Notes under the pieces: generated by a model
What the model saw: the letters and a program-made list of their open reading frames with translations, nothing else
What the model was told of the DNA's origin: nothing
Databases searched by the model: none
Origin: Polyangia bacterium
GTDB taxonomy: Bacteria > Myxococcota_A > Polyangia > Nannocystales > Nannocystaceae
DNA length: 64,000 nucleotides
Assembly (NCBI GenBank): GCA_030430565.1
Contig: JAUIKS010000010.1
Coordinates: 124,001-188,000, forward strand
Direction: 5' to 3'
Shown: positions 8,695 to 18,453 of the stretch, one piece after another
How positions within the stretch are numbered: position 1 is the first letter of the stretch
How the letters are laid out: every line of letters starts with the position of its first letter
Position numbers and translations under genes: made by a program

Positions 8695-10374
8695 CTACGC
8701 GCCGACGGCCGGGAACAGCGTGCGCATCTTCATCGCCGCCGAGATGCTGCCGCGGATCTTCCCGCGGCCCGAGGCGAACATGCGCATGCCGTTGAGCTCG
8801 CCGTTGACGACGCGGACGTAGTCGGCGCCGTCCATCGCCAGCACGACGGTCGGCTTGTGGTGCTCGCCCTCGTGCACGGTGATCGTGCCGCCCTGCACGC
8901 GGGCGTGGAAGGTCCGGCCCTGATCGCCGGCGAGCTCCCACTGGAACACCGCGTCGACGCCGGCGGCGGCCGCGGGGACGAAGCGATTTTCGAGGGTTTT
9001 AAAGTACTCGTCGACGCTGGTGACGGTCGCGCCGTCGCCCTGGGCCGTCGCGGGCTCGGCGTTCTCGCTGTCGCTCGCGCTGTCGTTCGCGCTGTCGTTC
9101 GCGCTGTCGTTCGCGCTGTCGCTCGCGAAGTTGATCGAGTAGCTCTCTTCGTCGCCGTCACCGTCGGAGCGGGCGTCGGCGCCGCTTCGGCTGCGCTCCA
9201 TCAGCTCATTGGACAGCCACTGCGCGGTCGCCCGCACGCGCTCCCGGATCCCGCCGAGGCGAACCAGGATCGGGCTGGGCGCGCGGGTCTGACCGTCTCC
9301 GCTGGATCCTTCGTCGTGGGCCTGGGAGGCGCGCGCGTCGGCGGCGGCCTTCGCCTCGCTCGGATAAAACTGCGACGCCCAGCGGCGGTACAGCCCGATT
9401 GGCCCGTCGCCCTTCGCCAGCACGGGGCGCACGAGGTAGCGCTTGTTCTCCCAAATTGGAAAATCCTTGGCGAAGTCCTCGACGTACGCGCGGTAGAAGA
9501 TGTCGGCCAGCTCGCGGGTGAACTGAGGGTCATCTTGCCGCGCGACCGCGACGACCCCGCGCAGATCGATGGTGTCCTCGTCGATCGGCGTGGCGAAGAT
9601 CCGCTGGCGCGCGCGCACGCCGGCCGTGGTCACGTGGGTGCGCACGACGATGCAGCCGACGCCGTACATGCGCACGTTCAGCTCGACGTGGTTGAGCGTG
9701 CCCGGCATGTCGACGACGTCGCCCGGGGCGTCGAACTCGAGGTCGACCTCGAGGTAGTGGCCCTCGCGCTTGGCGCTGTTGACCTTGGCCGCGCGACCGC
9801 TGTGGATCGGGCCGATGTGCGCGCTGTCGACGGTGTTTTCGAAGATCTCCTGTGGGTGGGTCTTGAGGTTTGGCCACAGGATCGTCCCGCCGAGCACGAG
9901 CTCGCTTTCGTCGAGCACCGGCAGCGGCCAGACCTCCTGCGACTCGTCGCGGCGGTAGAATACGTGGATCACGCCGTTTTGTTCGCACACCGGCCACGCC
10001 CCGAGCTTGGCCTTGGGTGGGATGCGGTCGCTGTAGGGGACCTCGACGCAGCGCCCGTCGTTGGAAAATTTCCAGCCGTGGAACGGGCAGCGGATGCAGT
10101 CGCCCTCGACCGTGCCGCCGTGGGCGAAGTGCGCGCCCATGTGCGGGCAGTGGGCGTCGGCGACGGCGGCCGCGCCCGACTCGCCGCGGTACAGCACCAG
10201 CTCACGGCCGAAGTAGCGCATGCGCTTGATCTCGCCGGGCTTTATGTCCTCGGAGAACGCGACCGCGAACCACCCGACGGGGTAGTCCGTGAACGGGAAG
10301 CGCGGCGCGGCTGCTCGCGCGCGCGGGGGGCTCGTCGGCGGGCGTTGGCTGGGGGCGTCGTGACGAGTCGGCAT
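8695..10374 (-). CDS. Rieske non-heme iron oxygenase fused to SCP2 sterol-carrier domain
   Basis: The 559-residue protein has a Rieske [2Fe-2S] domain with C76-x-H78 and C96-x-x-H99, followed by a non-heme iron site D183-x2-H186-x4-H191. The CPHMGAHF...CIRCPFHGWKF pattern and ENTVDSAH resemble KshA (3-ketosteroid 9-alpha-hydroxylase) and Neverland/DAF-36 sterol 7-desaturases. After a flexible acidic linker with repeated SAND tetrapeptides (about 430-445), residues ~455-559 look like an SCP2 sterol-binding domain, including a late KIRGSISAAMKM stretch. The ATG is supported by GGAGG six bases upstream. It probably oxidises or desaturates a sterol-like lipid delivered by its own carrier domain (inference). 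A separate reductase is needed and none is adjacent. Confidence 0.85.
   Translation of the reverse strand: MPTRHDAPSQRPPTSPPRARAAAPRFPFTDYPVGWFAVAFSEDIKPGEIKRMRYFGRELVLYRGESGAAAVADAHCPHMGAHFAHGGTVEGDCIRCPFHGWKFSNDGRCVEVPYSDRIPPKAKLGAWPVCEQNGVIHVFYRRDESQEVWPLPVLDESELVLGGTILWPNLKTHPQEIFENTVDSAHIGPIHSGRAAKVNSAKREGHYLEVDLEFDAPGDVVDMPGTLNHVELNVRMYGVGCIVVRTHVTTAGVRARQRIFATPIDEDTIDLRGVVAVARQDDPQFTRELADIFYRAYVEDFAKDFPIWENKRYLVRPVLAKGDGPIGLYRRWASQFYPSEAKAAADARASQAHDEGSSGDGQTRAPSPILVRLGGIRERVRATAQWLSNELMERSRSGADARSDGDGDEESYSINFASDSANDSANDSANDSASDSENAEPATAQGDGATVTSVDEYFKTLENRFVPAAAAGVDAVFQWELAGDQGRTFHARVQGGTITVHEGEHHKPTVVLAMDGADYVRVVNGELNGMRMFASGRGKIRGSISAAMKMRTLFPAVGA
9067..9127. repeat. 12-bp tandem repeats encoding the SAND linker
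   Basis: Three near-perfect copies of gcgctgtcgttc, flanked by diverged copies, encode the repeated Ser-Ala-Asn-Asp linker between the oxygenase and SCP2 domains of the antisense gene. Unit changes would alter linker length without frameshift. Confidence 0.85.
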
Positions 10375-10651
10375 CCAGTTCCTCCACGATATGCGCGGTC
10401 GCGCGATCGCCCGGAGGATGACACGGCGCGCCCGCGGATAGAAGGCGTTCACGCACGCCGGGCGCCGGGTGTGACGCAGGTCCGCGTGATGCTCGGAGAG
10501 CCAGGCGCTGGTGGACTCGATCGATGTCGCCGCGACCCGCGACCGCGTCGCGAGTCAAACGCACAGCGGACGCGAGGCCGGGGTCCGGCGCGCGCGGACC
10601 GCGGCGTCGATCGAATCCGCGCCGCGATCCCTGCGGCGGCGGGGTCCATGG

Positions 10652-11713
10652 TTACGTCGCCGGGTGGGCCGCCTGGACCTCGCGCACGAAGCCCGGCATC
10701 CGCGGCTCCTCCAACACGCGCGTGGCGGCGGGCGCGGAGGCGTGCGCGTTGACGCGGTGCGCCTCGAACACGAGCACGCTCGTGTACGTGACGAGCAGCC
10801 ACAAAAACGGCTCCTCGAGCGGGAGGTTGTTCCACGCGGCGATGTAGACGCCGAGCATCATCTCGTCCCGGTATCCCCACCAGCCGTTCGGGAACGCGAC
10901 GGTCGCCTCCCACAGCAGGCTGATCAAGAACACCGTGACCAGCGTCATGCCGAACGCGCGCCAGTTCACGTGCGGCAGGACGTCTGGGAGCAGCATGCTC
11001 GCCGGGATAAACGCGACGCCGGTGAGGTAGATAAAGTAGCCAGGAAAGCGAGCAGGATCGTTGAGCGTGGTCAGGCCGACGATAATCGCGATCACGACTA
11101 CGCACACGAGCCCGACGCGCCAGCTGAGCCGAGCCCGCTGAGCGGGCGCGGGCGCGAGCGGCCGGTGATAGGCGGCGAGCCAGACGCGGTCGGCCCAGAG
11201 GTACATGAGCACATTCGCCGCGATCCCGAATAGATAGAACCCGACCTCTTCAATCGGCACATTTTGGTGAAACGCGCCCGATTCGAATTCGTAGCCCCAG
11301 AAGAACACGCCGAGCATCGCGGCGTGGTTCTTGAACGTGAAGAACAGGTTGCCGAAGGCGATGTCGAGCAACATCCCGAGCGAGAAGAGCAGCGCGACGG
11401 TCCGCGTGAACGGCCCCAGGGGGAGCCGGTCGCGTCGGCGCAGCGCGAGCGCCGTGCCCGCGGCGAGCGCGGGCACGATCCACAGCGACAGCGACCACGT
11501 GTAGCCGAGCGCCGTGTCGGCCGCGCCCGCGGACGCGCTCGGGCGCACGGTCGCGAGCGTGATAACCGCTGGGATGAGCAGCGTTAAGAACGCGAGCATG
11601 ACGACGCGCGCGCCGCCTCGTCGTGGCTCTGTCGCGTCTCGCTCATGCGAGGGGGTCTCGCGCGCGCGCTCGCTATATCTATCGTGAATAAGGGCAGGGG
11701 CGGGCGTGTGCAC
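10652..11713 (-). CDS. Lycopene-cyclase-domain-like polytopic membrane protein
   Basis: This 353-residue protein has about eight hydrophobic helices and appears to be two fused lycopene-cyclase-type halves. Each half carries a P-x-E-E motif: NVPIEEVGF near residue 153 and NLPLEEPFL near residue 298, preceded by W/Y-rich segments such as NGWWGYRDEM. This matches heterodimeric CrtYc/CrtYd-type cyclases fused into one chain, which close the ends of lycopene. Related bacterioruberin-pathway enzymes share the motifs, so the exact substrate is uncertain. The GTG start gives a 38-residue polar leader; an internal ATG before LAFLTLLIP is equally plausible. It lies 277 bp upstream of, and co-directional with, the Rieske gene. 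Confidence 0.6.
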   Translation of the reverse strand: MHTPAPALIHDRYSERARETPSHERDATEPRRGGARVVMLAFLTLLIPAVITLATVRPSASAGAADTALGYTWSLSLWIVPALAAGTALALRRRDRLPLGPFTRTVALLFSLGMLLDIAFGNLFFTFKNHAAMLGVFFWGYEFESGAFHQNVPIEEVGFYLFGIAANVLMYLWADRVWLAAYHRPLAPAPAQRARLSWRVGLVCVVVIAIIVGLTTLNDPARFPGYFIYLTGVAFIPASMLLPDVLPHVNWRAFGMTLVTVFLISLLWEATVAFPNGWWGYRDEMMLGVYIAAWNNLPLEEPFLWLLVTYTSVLVFEAHRVNAHASAPAATRVLEEPRMPGFVREVQAAHPAT

Positions 11714-11826
11714 GGCGGCGTCTTGTTAACACTTTGAATATGTCCTGACAACCATGTCGCATTCTCCTGGAGTATTGCGCGGCGCTCGTTGCTCTGCGCG
11801 CTCGTTTGGTGATAGTCGTACGGGGG

Positions 11827-12510
11827 ATGTCACCTCGCGTGGAAGACGTAGATCCTCACGCCGCGGGTCGAGTGCGCGTTATCATCGCGCTGCTGCTCGT
11901 GTCTGCGCTCGGGACGATCGTCGCCAGCGCGCTCGCGCTCGGTTGGCGGTTTAACGTCGCGCTGCTGATCGTGATGCTCGGCGGCGTCGCGCTCTACCTC
12001 GGCAAGACGCGGGACCGCACGCTCGCGCGGCTGCTGCTGTTCTCGCTGATCGTCGGCTTCGGTGAGCTGCCCGCCGACAGCTTCGGCGTCCAGCACGAGT
12101 GCGCGCTCGTGTACCCCCAGGACGGGCTGATGCTCTGGGACTCTCCCGCGTGGGTCCCGTTCAGCTGGACCGTGTTGATCCTCCAGTTCTCGTTCTTCGC
12201 GTGGTGCGCGGTTCGGCGGTGGCGCGTCGTCTGGGCCGGGCTCGCGCTGGCGATCGCCGGCTGCCTCAATATCCCGTTTTACGAGACCCTCGCGCGCTAC
12301 GCTGACTTCTGGCGCTACGAGAATTGCTGGGCGCTCTTCGATGTCACGCCCTACGCGGTGATCTTCGCGGAGTTCTTGATCGGGATGGCGCTGCCCCTCA
12401 CGGTTCGCGGCATCGAGCGCGCGTCGACGGCCGGCGTGGTCGGGCGGGGGATCGCGTTCTCGCTCTGGATCTGGATCGCGGGTCGAGTGAGCTACGCGCT
12501 GCTCGCGTAG
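11827..12510 (+). CDS. Polytopic membrane protein of unknown function
   Basis: I do not recognise the family. The 227-residue product has about six hydrophobic segments. Conserved-looking polar motifs occur inside them: GELPADSFGVQ, LMLWDSPAWVPFSW, NIPFYE and FDVTPYAVIFAEFLIGM. It is transcribed divergently from the lycopene-cyclase-like gene, about 110 bp away, so the two may share control and a carotenoid or lipid role (inference). The ATG before SPRVEDVD is preferred over upstream TTG/GTG codons. Confidence 0.7.
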   Translation: MSPRVEDVDPHAAGRVRVIIALLLVSALGTIVASALALGWRFNVALLIVMLGGVALYLGKTRDRTLARLLLFSLIVGFGELPADSFGVQHECALVYPQDGLMLWDSPAWVPFSWTVLILQFSFFAWCAVRRWRVVWAGLALAIAGCLNIPFYETLARYADFWRYENCWALFDVTPYAVIFAEFLIGMALPLTVRGIERASTAGVVGRGIAFSLWIWIAGRVSYALLA

Positions 12511-12517
12511 CTGGTGC

Positions 12518-12916
12518 TCAGGCGTCCGCGTCGACGCGCCGGGCCAGCTCGATCAGGTGGCCGTCGAGATCCTGCACGAACGCGACGTCAAAACCCCACG
12601 GCTTGCGCGCGGGCGCGGCGATCGGCTTGGCCCCCGCGCGCACGGCTTGTTCAAAGCCCGCCGCGACATCGTTCGGCTCGAGCGTGAGCTGGCAGCCGAG
12701 CGGGCGCTGCTCCCGGTCGGCGCGTCGGTACGCGCCGCCCAGCAATTGCTCGGCCAGCTCGTGGGTACAGAACGCGAGGGTCGTCGCCCCCGTGGACAGC
12801 TCCGCGTAGTCGCCGCTGTCGTGGGTGAACGTGTGGGTCAGGTCAAAGGCCTCGCGGTAAAACGCCGCCGCGCGGGCGACGTCCGCGACGTACAGGACGA
12901 TGTAGGTGAGCTGCAT
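12518..12916 (-). CDS. VOC (glyoxalase/bleomycin-resistance) family protein
   Basis: The 132-residue protein shows a two-module VOC fold: LTYIVLYVADVARAAAFYREAFDL at the start and FVQDLDGHLIEL at the end. The final D-G-x-x-I-E-L carries the usual metal-binding glutamate. Possible roles include a glyoxalase-like enzyme, a dioxygenase or a drug-binding protein; the sequence does not discriminate. It starts 29 bp after the stop of an AraC regulator in the same direction, suggesting a two-gene operon. Confidence 0.85.
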   Translation of the reverse strand: MQLTYIVLYVADVARAAAFYREAFDLTHTFTHDSGDYAELSTGATTLAFCTHELAEQLLGGAYRRADREQRPLGCQLTLEPNDVAAGFEQAVRAGAKPIAAPARKPWGFDVAFVQDLDGHLIELARRVDADA

Positions 12917-12945
12917 GGCGAGCGAGCGTGCGCCAGCCCGCCCGC

Positions 12946-13695
12946 TCACGTCTTGTACGTTTGGGCCAGGTAGCGCGCGGGCGTCATGCCCGTCAGCCGC
13001 TTGATCTTCCGCGACATGTCCGGCTGGTCGTAGTAGCCCGCGGCCGCCGCCAGCTCGCCGATCGATAGGTCCGGGCGCGCCGCGGCGACGGCCTGCAGCC
13101 GCTGAAACCGCATGATGCTCGCGTACATCCGCGGGCCGATCCCGAAGTGTCGCGCGAACACGCGGTGAAACGTCCGCCGCGCCAGCCCCAGCGCGCGCGC
13201 GTGCGCGGACACGTGATCGTCTCGCAGGTCCGCGAGGCGCCGCACGAGCTCGAGCTCGCGCGCATCAAGCTCGGCCGCGCGCCGACGCAGCTGGCGCGAG
13301 ACCTCGACGATCAGCGCGTCGATCGGCGGCGCGCCGGGCTCGAGCGCGGCCAGCAGCCTGGGTTGGCGCGCGAAGTAGTCGGGCAGCTCGATGAGCGCGT
13401 CGCGGAACGACACGAGCGGCGCGTCGATGAAGGCGGCGCCGAAGCCCGGGCGAAACCGGATCCCGAGGTAGGCGGCGCCGGGCTCCGTCGCGACCGCGCG
13501 CGCGCGCGTCATCACGCCGCACGCGAGCAGCGAGACGGCGCTGCGGCTGCGCTTGAAGATCAGGTCGAAGGAGGCGTCGGGGACGACGAGCGACTGTGCC
13601 GGGACCGCCTCGCCCGCGCTCCAGGACCAGAGTCGGGAGACGTATCGGGCGAGCGCGGGGTCGCTCGGCAGGTACTCGCGGTAGCCGGGCTCCAT
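12946..13695 (-). CDS. AraC-family regulator with DUF6597-like N-terminus
   Basis: This 249-residue protein begins with YREYLPSDPALARYVSRLWSW, typical of AraC proteins with a DUF6597-type sensor domain that includes YLGIRFRPG. The C-terminal HTH includes ARRTFHRVFARHFGIGPRMY and IGELAAAAGYYDQPDMSRKIKRLTGMTPARYL. It reads into the VOC gene, which is probably co-transcribed. The ligand is unknown. Confidence 0.87.
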   Translation of the reverse strand: MEPGYREYLPSDPALARYVSRLWSWSAGEAVPAQSLVVPDASFDLIFKRSRSAVSLLACGVMTRARAVATEPGAAYLGIRFRPGFGAAFIDAPLVSFRDALIELPDYFARQPRLLAALEPGAPPIDALIVEVSRQLRRRAAELDARELELVRRLADLRDDHVSAHARALGLARRTFHRVFARHFGIGPRMYASIMRFQRLQAVAAARPDLSIGELAAAAGYYDQPDMSRKIKRLTGMTPARYLAQTYKT

Positions 13696-13752
13696 CGTCG
13701 GGGATGATGGATACCTCGAGCGACGCCGCGAGTCGCGTCGCGCGTGTGCCCG

Positions 13753-14433
<681 letters not shown>

Positions 14434-14559
14434 GGGGGGCAGCTCGCCTCCTCCCCCGTTGGAGCACCACGGGCCCGGAAAGGGTGCGCGGCGTCGCGGT
14501 TTTTCGCTGCACCCTTCTCGCCGTACCGCGGCTCCAAGCTGAGGGAGTCACTCACGCAC

Positions 14560-15003
14560 ATGCGAAATCTCCACGTCGGGCTCTGCCTGGGCCTCTTCCT
14601 CGGCGCCGCCGGGTGCACACACGCGAGCGCGTCGTCCGTGGACGACTGGTCGGGCCTCGGCAGCCGTGACGGCTTCGCGCGCTATGGCGACGACCGTCCG
14701 CGCGCGCGCGGGGTCGTCGCGGAGCGTCGGCCCGCCCGGGAATTCGTGCTCGGTAACTCCTTCGCCCAGCTCGACGGCGGCGACGATGGTGAGTCCTCGG
14801 AGGAGGAGTCGGGCGACAGCGAGCCCGAGTTCTTCGAGGAGATCAGCCGCGAGGACGAGGACGAGATCGACGGGGGCGAGGATGACGGGGGCGGCGACGA
14901 CGATGGCGAGACCGCCTCGGACGAGGTTGATAAGGGCGACGAGGGCGAGGGGGGCGACGAGGACCCCGGCGAGTCTGGGGAAGACGAGCGCGCCGGAGCC
15001 TGA
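14560..15003 (+). CDS. Small highly acidic lipoprotein
   Basis: The 147-residue product starts MRNLHVGLCLGLFLGAAGC, a lipoprotein signal with lipobox G-A-A-G-C. Residues ~75-147 are almost entirely Asp, Glu, Gly and Ser, giving a strongly anionic disordered tail that could bind Ca2+ or basic partners. No known domain is present. The ATG was chosen because it begins the signal peptide. The opposite strand is open too but gives only Ser-rich low-complexity sequence. Confidence 0.6.
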   Translation: MRNLHVGLCLGLFLGAAGCTHASASSVDDWSGLGSRDGFARYGDDRPRARGVVAERRPAREFVLGNSFAQLDGGDDGESSEEESGDSEPEFFEEISREDEDEIDGGEDDGGGDDDGETASDEVDKGDEGEGGDEDPGESGEDERAGA

Positions 15004-15025
15004 GCAAACCTGAGCCGGCGAGGAC

Positions 15026-18000
15026 TCACGACGCCGCGTCGCTCTGGACCGCGATGCGGGCGATGCCGCTGTCGCAGGCCAGGACCAAGAACGAGTTCCC
15101 GATGGTCTCGAACAGCTCGCGCGCGCGCTCGTAGTGACGCAGCGCCGCGCTGAGCTGGCCGCGGCGGGCGGCGGCGTGACCCATCGCCAGCACGCAGCGG
15201 CCGACGCCGGCCTCGTCGCCCTCCGTGTTGAAGAGCGCGCAGGCGCGGCCGAACAGCTCGCTCGCGTCCTCGATCGCGCCGCGGTCCATATGCGTGTGGC
15301 CGAGGTTGAGCAGCGCGGAGGCGCGGCCCACCGTGTCGTCGAGCTCGTCGTGGAGCTTGAGCGCGGCGTCGCTGTGGCGCAGCGCGCTGTTGAGGTCGCC
15401 CTCGCGCCGCGCGACGAAGGCGAGGCTGTCGAGCGCCTCGGCGCGGGTCTTGAGGTCACCGTTCTGCTTGCTGACGTCGGCGGCGCGGCGGGCCAGCAAG
15501 AGCGCCTTTTGGAAGTCGCCGGTGCGCAGCGAGGCGTTGGCGGCGAGCACCCAGCCGCGGGCCCAGCGAGGGTCCATGCCGGAGGGCTCGAGCTTCATGA
15601 GCAGGCGCTCGCGCCGGGTCAGCAGGCGCATGGCCTGCCCGGGCTCGCCGCTGCGGTGACGGTAGCGCGCGGCCATCAAGAAGGCGTCGGCGGCCTCGTC
15701 GAGATGGTCGGCGGCGTGCAGGTGCACGGCGCGGCGCTCGGCGACCGCGCGGGGCTCGCTGCCGGCGACGCGGTTGAGCATCTCGGCGCAGGCGAGGTTG
15801 TGGGCGCGCCAGCGGTTTGACTCGCGGGCGCTGCGGGCCAGGCTCTCGCGGAGGACGGCGTTGGCGAAGCGCCAGCCGGCGCGCGTCAGCCCGAGCAGGC
15901 GGGCGCGCGCGAGCCGGTCGAGCAGCTCCCGCGAGAACGGCACGCGCGCGAGCTCGCAGGCGATCTCGAGCTCGCGGGTCGTGAACTGGCTGCCGAGCGC
16001 GGCGGCGATCTCGAGGGCGCGCAGGACGTCGCCCGAGCGACCTGCGCTCTCAGCCAGGTTCAAAATGCGGGCCGACCAGATCGCGTGGAGATCGTCGGGC
16101 AGCTCCGCGGCCTCGCCGGCGACGAGGCCGAAGCCCGCGTCGCTCGAGACGAGCGCCTTGCGCTGCACCCAGTCGCCGAGGATCTGGCTGGCGAACAGCG
16201 GGCTGCCGGCCATGCGCTCGACGACGCGCGCGTGCAGCTCGGGCTCGAGCGGCAGCATCTGGGCGACCATCGCGTTGCTCTCGGCGGGCTCGAGCGGCGC
16301 GATCTTAAGGCTGCGGACGTTGCTGAGCGAGCGCAGCGCCCCGAGCTGGGTGGACTCGGCCTCGCGCTCGGCGAGCGCCTCGTCGGAGATCGTGAGCACG
16401 AACAGGATCGGGCAGGGCTCGAGCGCGCTGTCCGTCGCCTGGTCGGCGTAGGGCGCGAGCACGTGGCGGGTGAAGGTGAGCGCGTCGAGCCCGAAGTGGA
16501 CGTCGTCGAGCCAGACGACGAGCGGGCGCGGGCGCCCGATGTGGCGGAGCAGCCGCTCGACCAGGCGGTGACGATCGGAGGGGCGCGCGCTGTAGCCCTG
16601 GCTGTGGGGCCCGAGCGCGACGCCCTCGCGCCGGGTCGCGGGCGCGGCCATCAGCTGATCCTCCTGCTCGGACTCTCGCTCGAGCTCGTCGCGGCTGAGC
16701 GAGGCGAGCATCAAGAAGTCCGCGGTCTCCTCGACGGTCGCGACGTCGTGGATCCCGAGGCGACCGAGCAGCTTGCCGAGCCGCAGCTTCGCGGACCAGC
16801 GGTGCAGGCCGACGCAGCGGAAGTGATCGGCGAGCATGCGCGGGAGCCCGGCGCGGGGTCCGGCGACGAGCTCGTGGCTGGCCTTTAAGACCGTCGAGGC
16901 GCCGGCCTCGTGCGAGCGCTCGCACAGCCAGCGCGCGAGGCGGCTCTTGCCGATGCCGCTGGGTCCGCGCAGGATGACGGCCTGGGGCGACTGGCTGAGG
17001 TAGACGTCCTGCAGCGCGGACCACAGCTCGCCGCGCTCGCGCGCGCGGCCGATGAAGGGGATCGTGCGCAGGTTAAACAGCCCGAGGCCCGCGCCCGCGA
17101 GCGCCGGGGGAGGAGGCGGCTCCTCCTCGGGGCAGCGCGGCCAGACCTTGCGGATCGCGGCGGGCGGGACGCGGTCGCGGGCGAGCGCCGCGAGGCTGGT
17201 GACCTTGGTGTCCTCAGAGCCAGATGAGCTGGTGATCGACGCCGGCCCGAGGCCGAGGTCGAGGACCGGGTTGGTGCGCTCGTGCTTCTCGTCGGGGAGC
17301 GGGTAGGGCCGGATCTGGGTCGTGATCTCGTGGGGATCACCGAGGCGGCGCAGCGCCGCGAGCGCGTCGCTCGCCCGCTGGAAGCGCTCGTGCGGCTTCT
17401 TGGCCAGGAGGATCTCGAGCCAGCGCCGCAGCCCCTTGGGCACGTCGATGTACGGCGAGAACTCCGGCAGCTCGGCCTCGAGGTGCTTGAGGCCGATCGC
17501 GCGCGCGTTGGGGCCGTCGAAGGGTCGCGCGCCGGTAGCGAGCTCCCACGCGAGCACGCCGAAGGCGTAGAGATCAGACCACGGGCCGTAGTCGCGCCAG
17601 CGCCCGCAGAGCTGCTCGGGGGACATGTACCAGGGGGTGCCGCGGGCCTGCTCGACGGTCCCGTGCGGGGAGGCCTCGTCGACGCTCGGGCGCTGGCGGT
17701 GGAGCGCGTGCGCGATGCCGAAGTCGGTGAGCTTGAGGCGCGGGCGCGGGTCGTCGCTGCTGCCGAGCAGGACGTTGCCGGGCTTGAGGTCGAGGTGGAT
17801 CATCCCGCGCGAGTGCGCGTGGCCCAGCGCCTCGAGCAGCGCGGTCGTGATGGCCTTAAAGTCATACCAGGTGAAGGGCGGCGCGAGGTCGTCGAGCGAT
17901 CCGCGGCTCGCGAAGTCCATCACGAGGTAGGGGCAGCCCTTGACCAGCCGCCCCATCGAGAGCTGCTCGGCGCGCGGGCCGATCACGCCGACGTCGAAGA

Positions 18001-18232
18001 CCATGATCACGCCGTGGTGGTTGAGCGCGGCGACGGCCTCGACCTCCCGGCGGAAGTCGGCGTGGTAGCTGGGGTCGCGGACGTGCTCGCCGGTCATGAC
18101 CTTGACCGCGACGCGCACGTCCTGCCCGCGGTGGAAGCCCTCCCAGATCTCTCCCATGCCGCCCGTCGCGACGCACGAGCTCAGCTCAAAGGGACCGAGC
18201 GGGATCTTGGTCTCGGGAGGCGAAGCGGGCAT
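15026..18232 (-). CDS. PknK-like Ser/Thr kinase with AAA ATPase and TPR repeats
   Basis: The 1068-residue protein starts with a Hanks-type kinase domain (about 12-290): GGMGEIWEG loop, VAVK44, DFG at 170-172 and GTPWYMSPEQ. The catalytic loop reads H146-L-D148-L-K150, so the usual HRD arginine is leucine (a non-RD kinase). A STAND/AAA_16 ATPase follows, with P-loop GPSGIGKS near residue 421 and LVVWLDDVHFG as Walker B. The C-terminal third (about 830-1060) is TPR-like helical repeats such as SALLNLGHTHMDRG. Such proteins couple phosphorylation to large scaffolding assemblies; some also carry DNA-binding domains, but none is seen here. Confidence 0.9.
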   Translation of the reverse strand: MPASPPETKIPLGPFELSSCVATGGMGEIWEGFHRGQDVRVAVKVMTGEHVRDPSYHADFRREVEAVAALNHHGVIMVFDVGVIGPRAEQLSMGRLVKGCPYLVMDFASRGSLDDLAPPFTWYDFKAITTALLEALGHAHSRGMIHLDLKPGNVLLGSSDDPRPRLKLTDFGIAHALHRQRPSVDEASPHGTVEQARGTPWYMSPEQLCGRWRDYGPWSDLYAFGVLAWELATGARPFDGPNARAIGLKHLEAELPEFSPYIDVPKGLRRWLEILLAKKPHERFQRASDALAALRRLGDPHEITTQIRPYPLPDEKHERTNPVLDLGLGPASITSSSGSEDTKVTSLAALARDRVPPAAIRKVWPRCPEEEPPPPPALAGAGLGLFNLRTIPFIGRARERGELWSALQDVYLSQSPQAVILRGPSGIGKSRLARWLCERSHEAGASTVLKASHELVAGPRAGLPRMLADHFRCVGLHRWSAKLRLGKLLGRLGIHDVATVEETADFLMLASLSRDELERESEQEDQLMAAPATRREGVALGPHSQGYSARPSDRHRLVERLLRHIGRPRPLVVWLDDVHFGLDALTFTRHVLAPYADQATDSALEPCPILFVLTISDEALAEREAESTQLGALRSLSNVRSLKIAPLEPAESNAMVAQMLPLEPELHARVVERMAGSPLFASQILGDWVQRKALVSSDAGFGLVAGEAAELPDDLHAIWSARILNLAESAGRSGDVLRALEIAAALGSQFTTRELEIACELARVPFSRELLDRLARARLLGLTRAGWRFANAVLRESLARSARESNRWRAHNLACAEMLNRVAGSEPRAVAERRAVHLHAADHLDEAADAFLMAARYRHRSGEPGQAMRLLTRRERLLMKLEPSGMDPRWARGWVLAANASLRTGDFQKALLLARRAADVSKQNGDLKTRAEALDSLAFVARREGDLNSALRHSDAALKLHDELDDTVGRASALLNLGHTHMDRGAIEDASELFGRACALFNTEGDEAGVGRCVLAMGHAAARRGQLSAALRHYERARELFETIGNSFLVLACDSGIARIAVQSDAAS

Positions 18233-18453
18233 GGCGAGCCAGCGATCACACCGTCCCTGGTCGACGCGGTGCTCGGCGTAGTGAGTGCACGGTCCCTGTG
18301 ACTCCGGCGCGCCGTCGCGTCATGGCGAGGAATGCCTCTGCCAATTTCGTGATCTCGATTACCATTGTCCCGGTTGACGTTTCCGGCCGTCAAGCTGCCG
18401 CGCTCGCGCGAGGTCGCGCGCGAGGTCTTCTCGTGGAGGTCTTCGCGCCGCGC

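Noticed and set aside
18374..18393. Inverted repeat TTGACG...CGTCAA in the 221-bp gap upstream of the PknK-like kinase
   Set aside because: The arms are only 6 bp and no promoter element aligns, so this could be chance.
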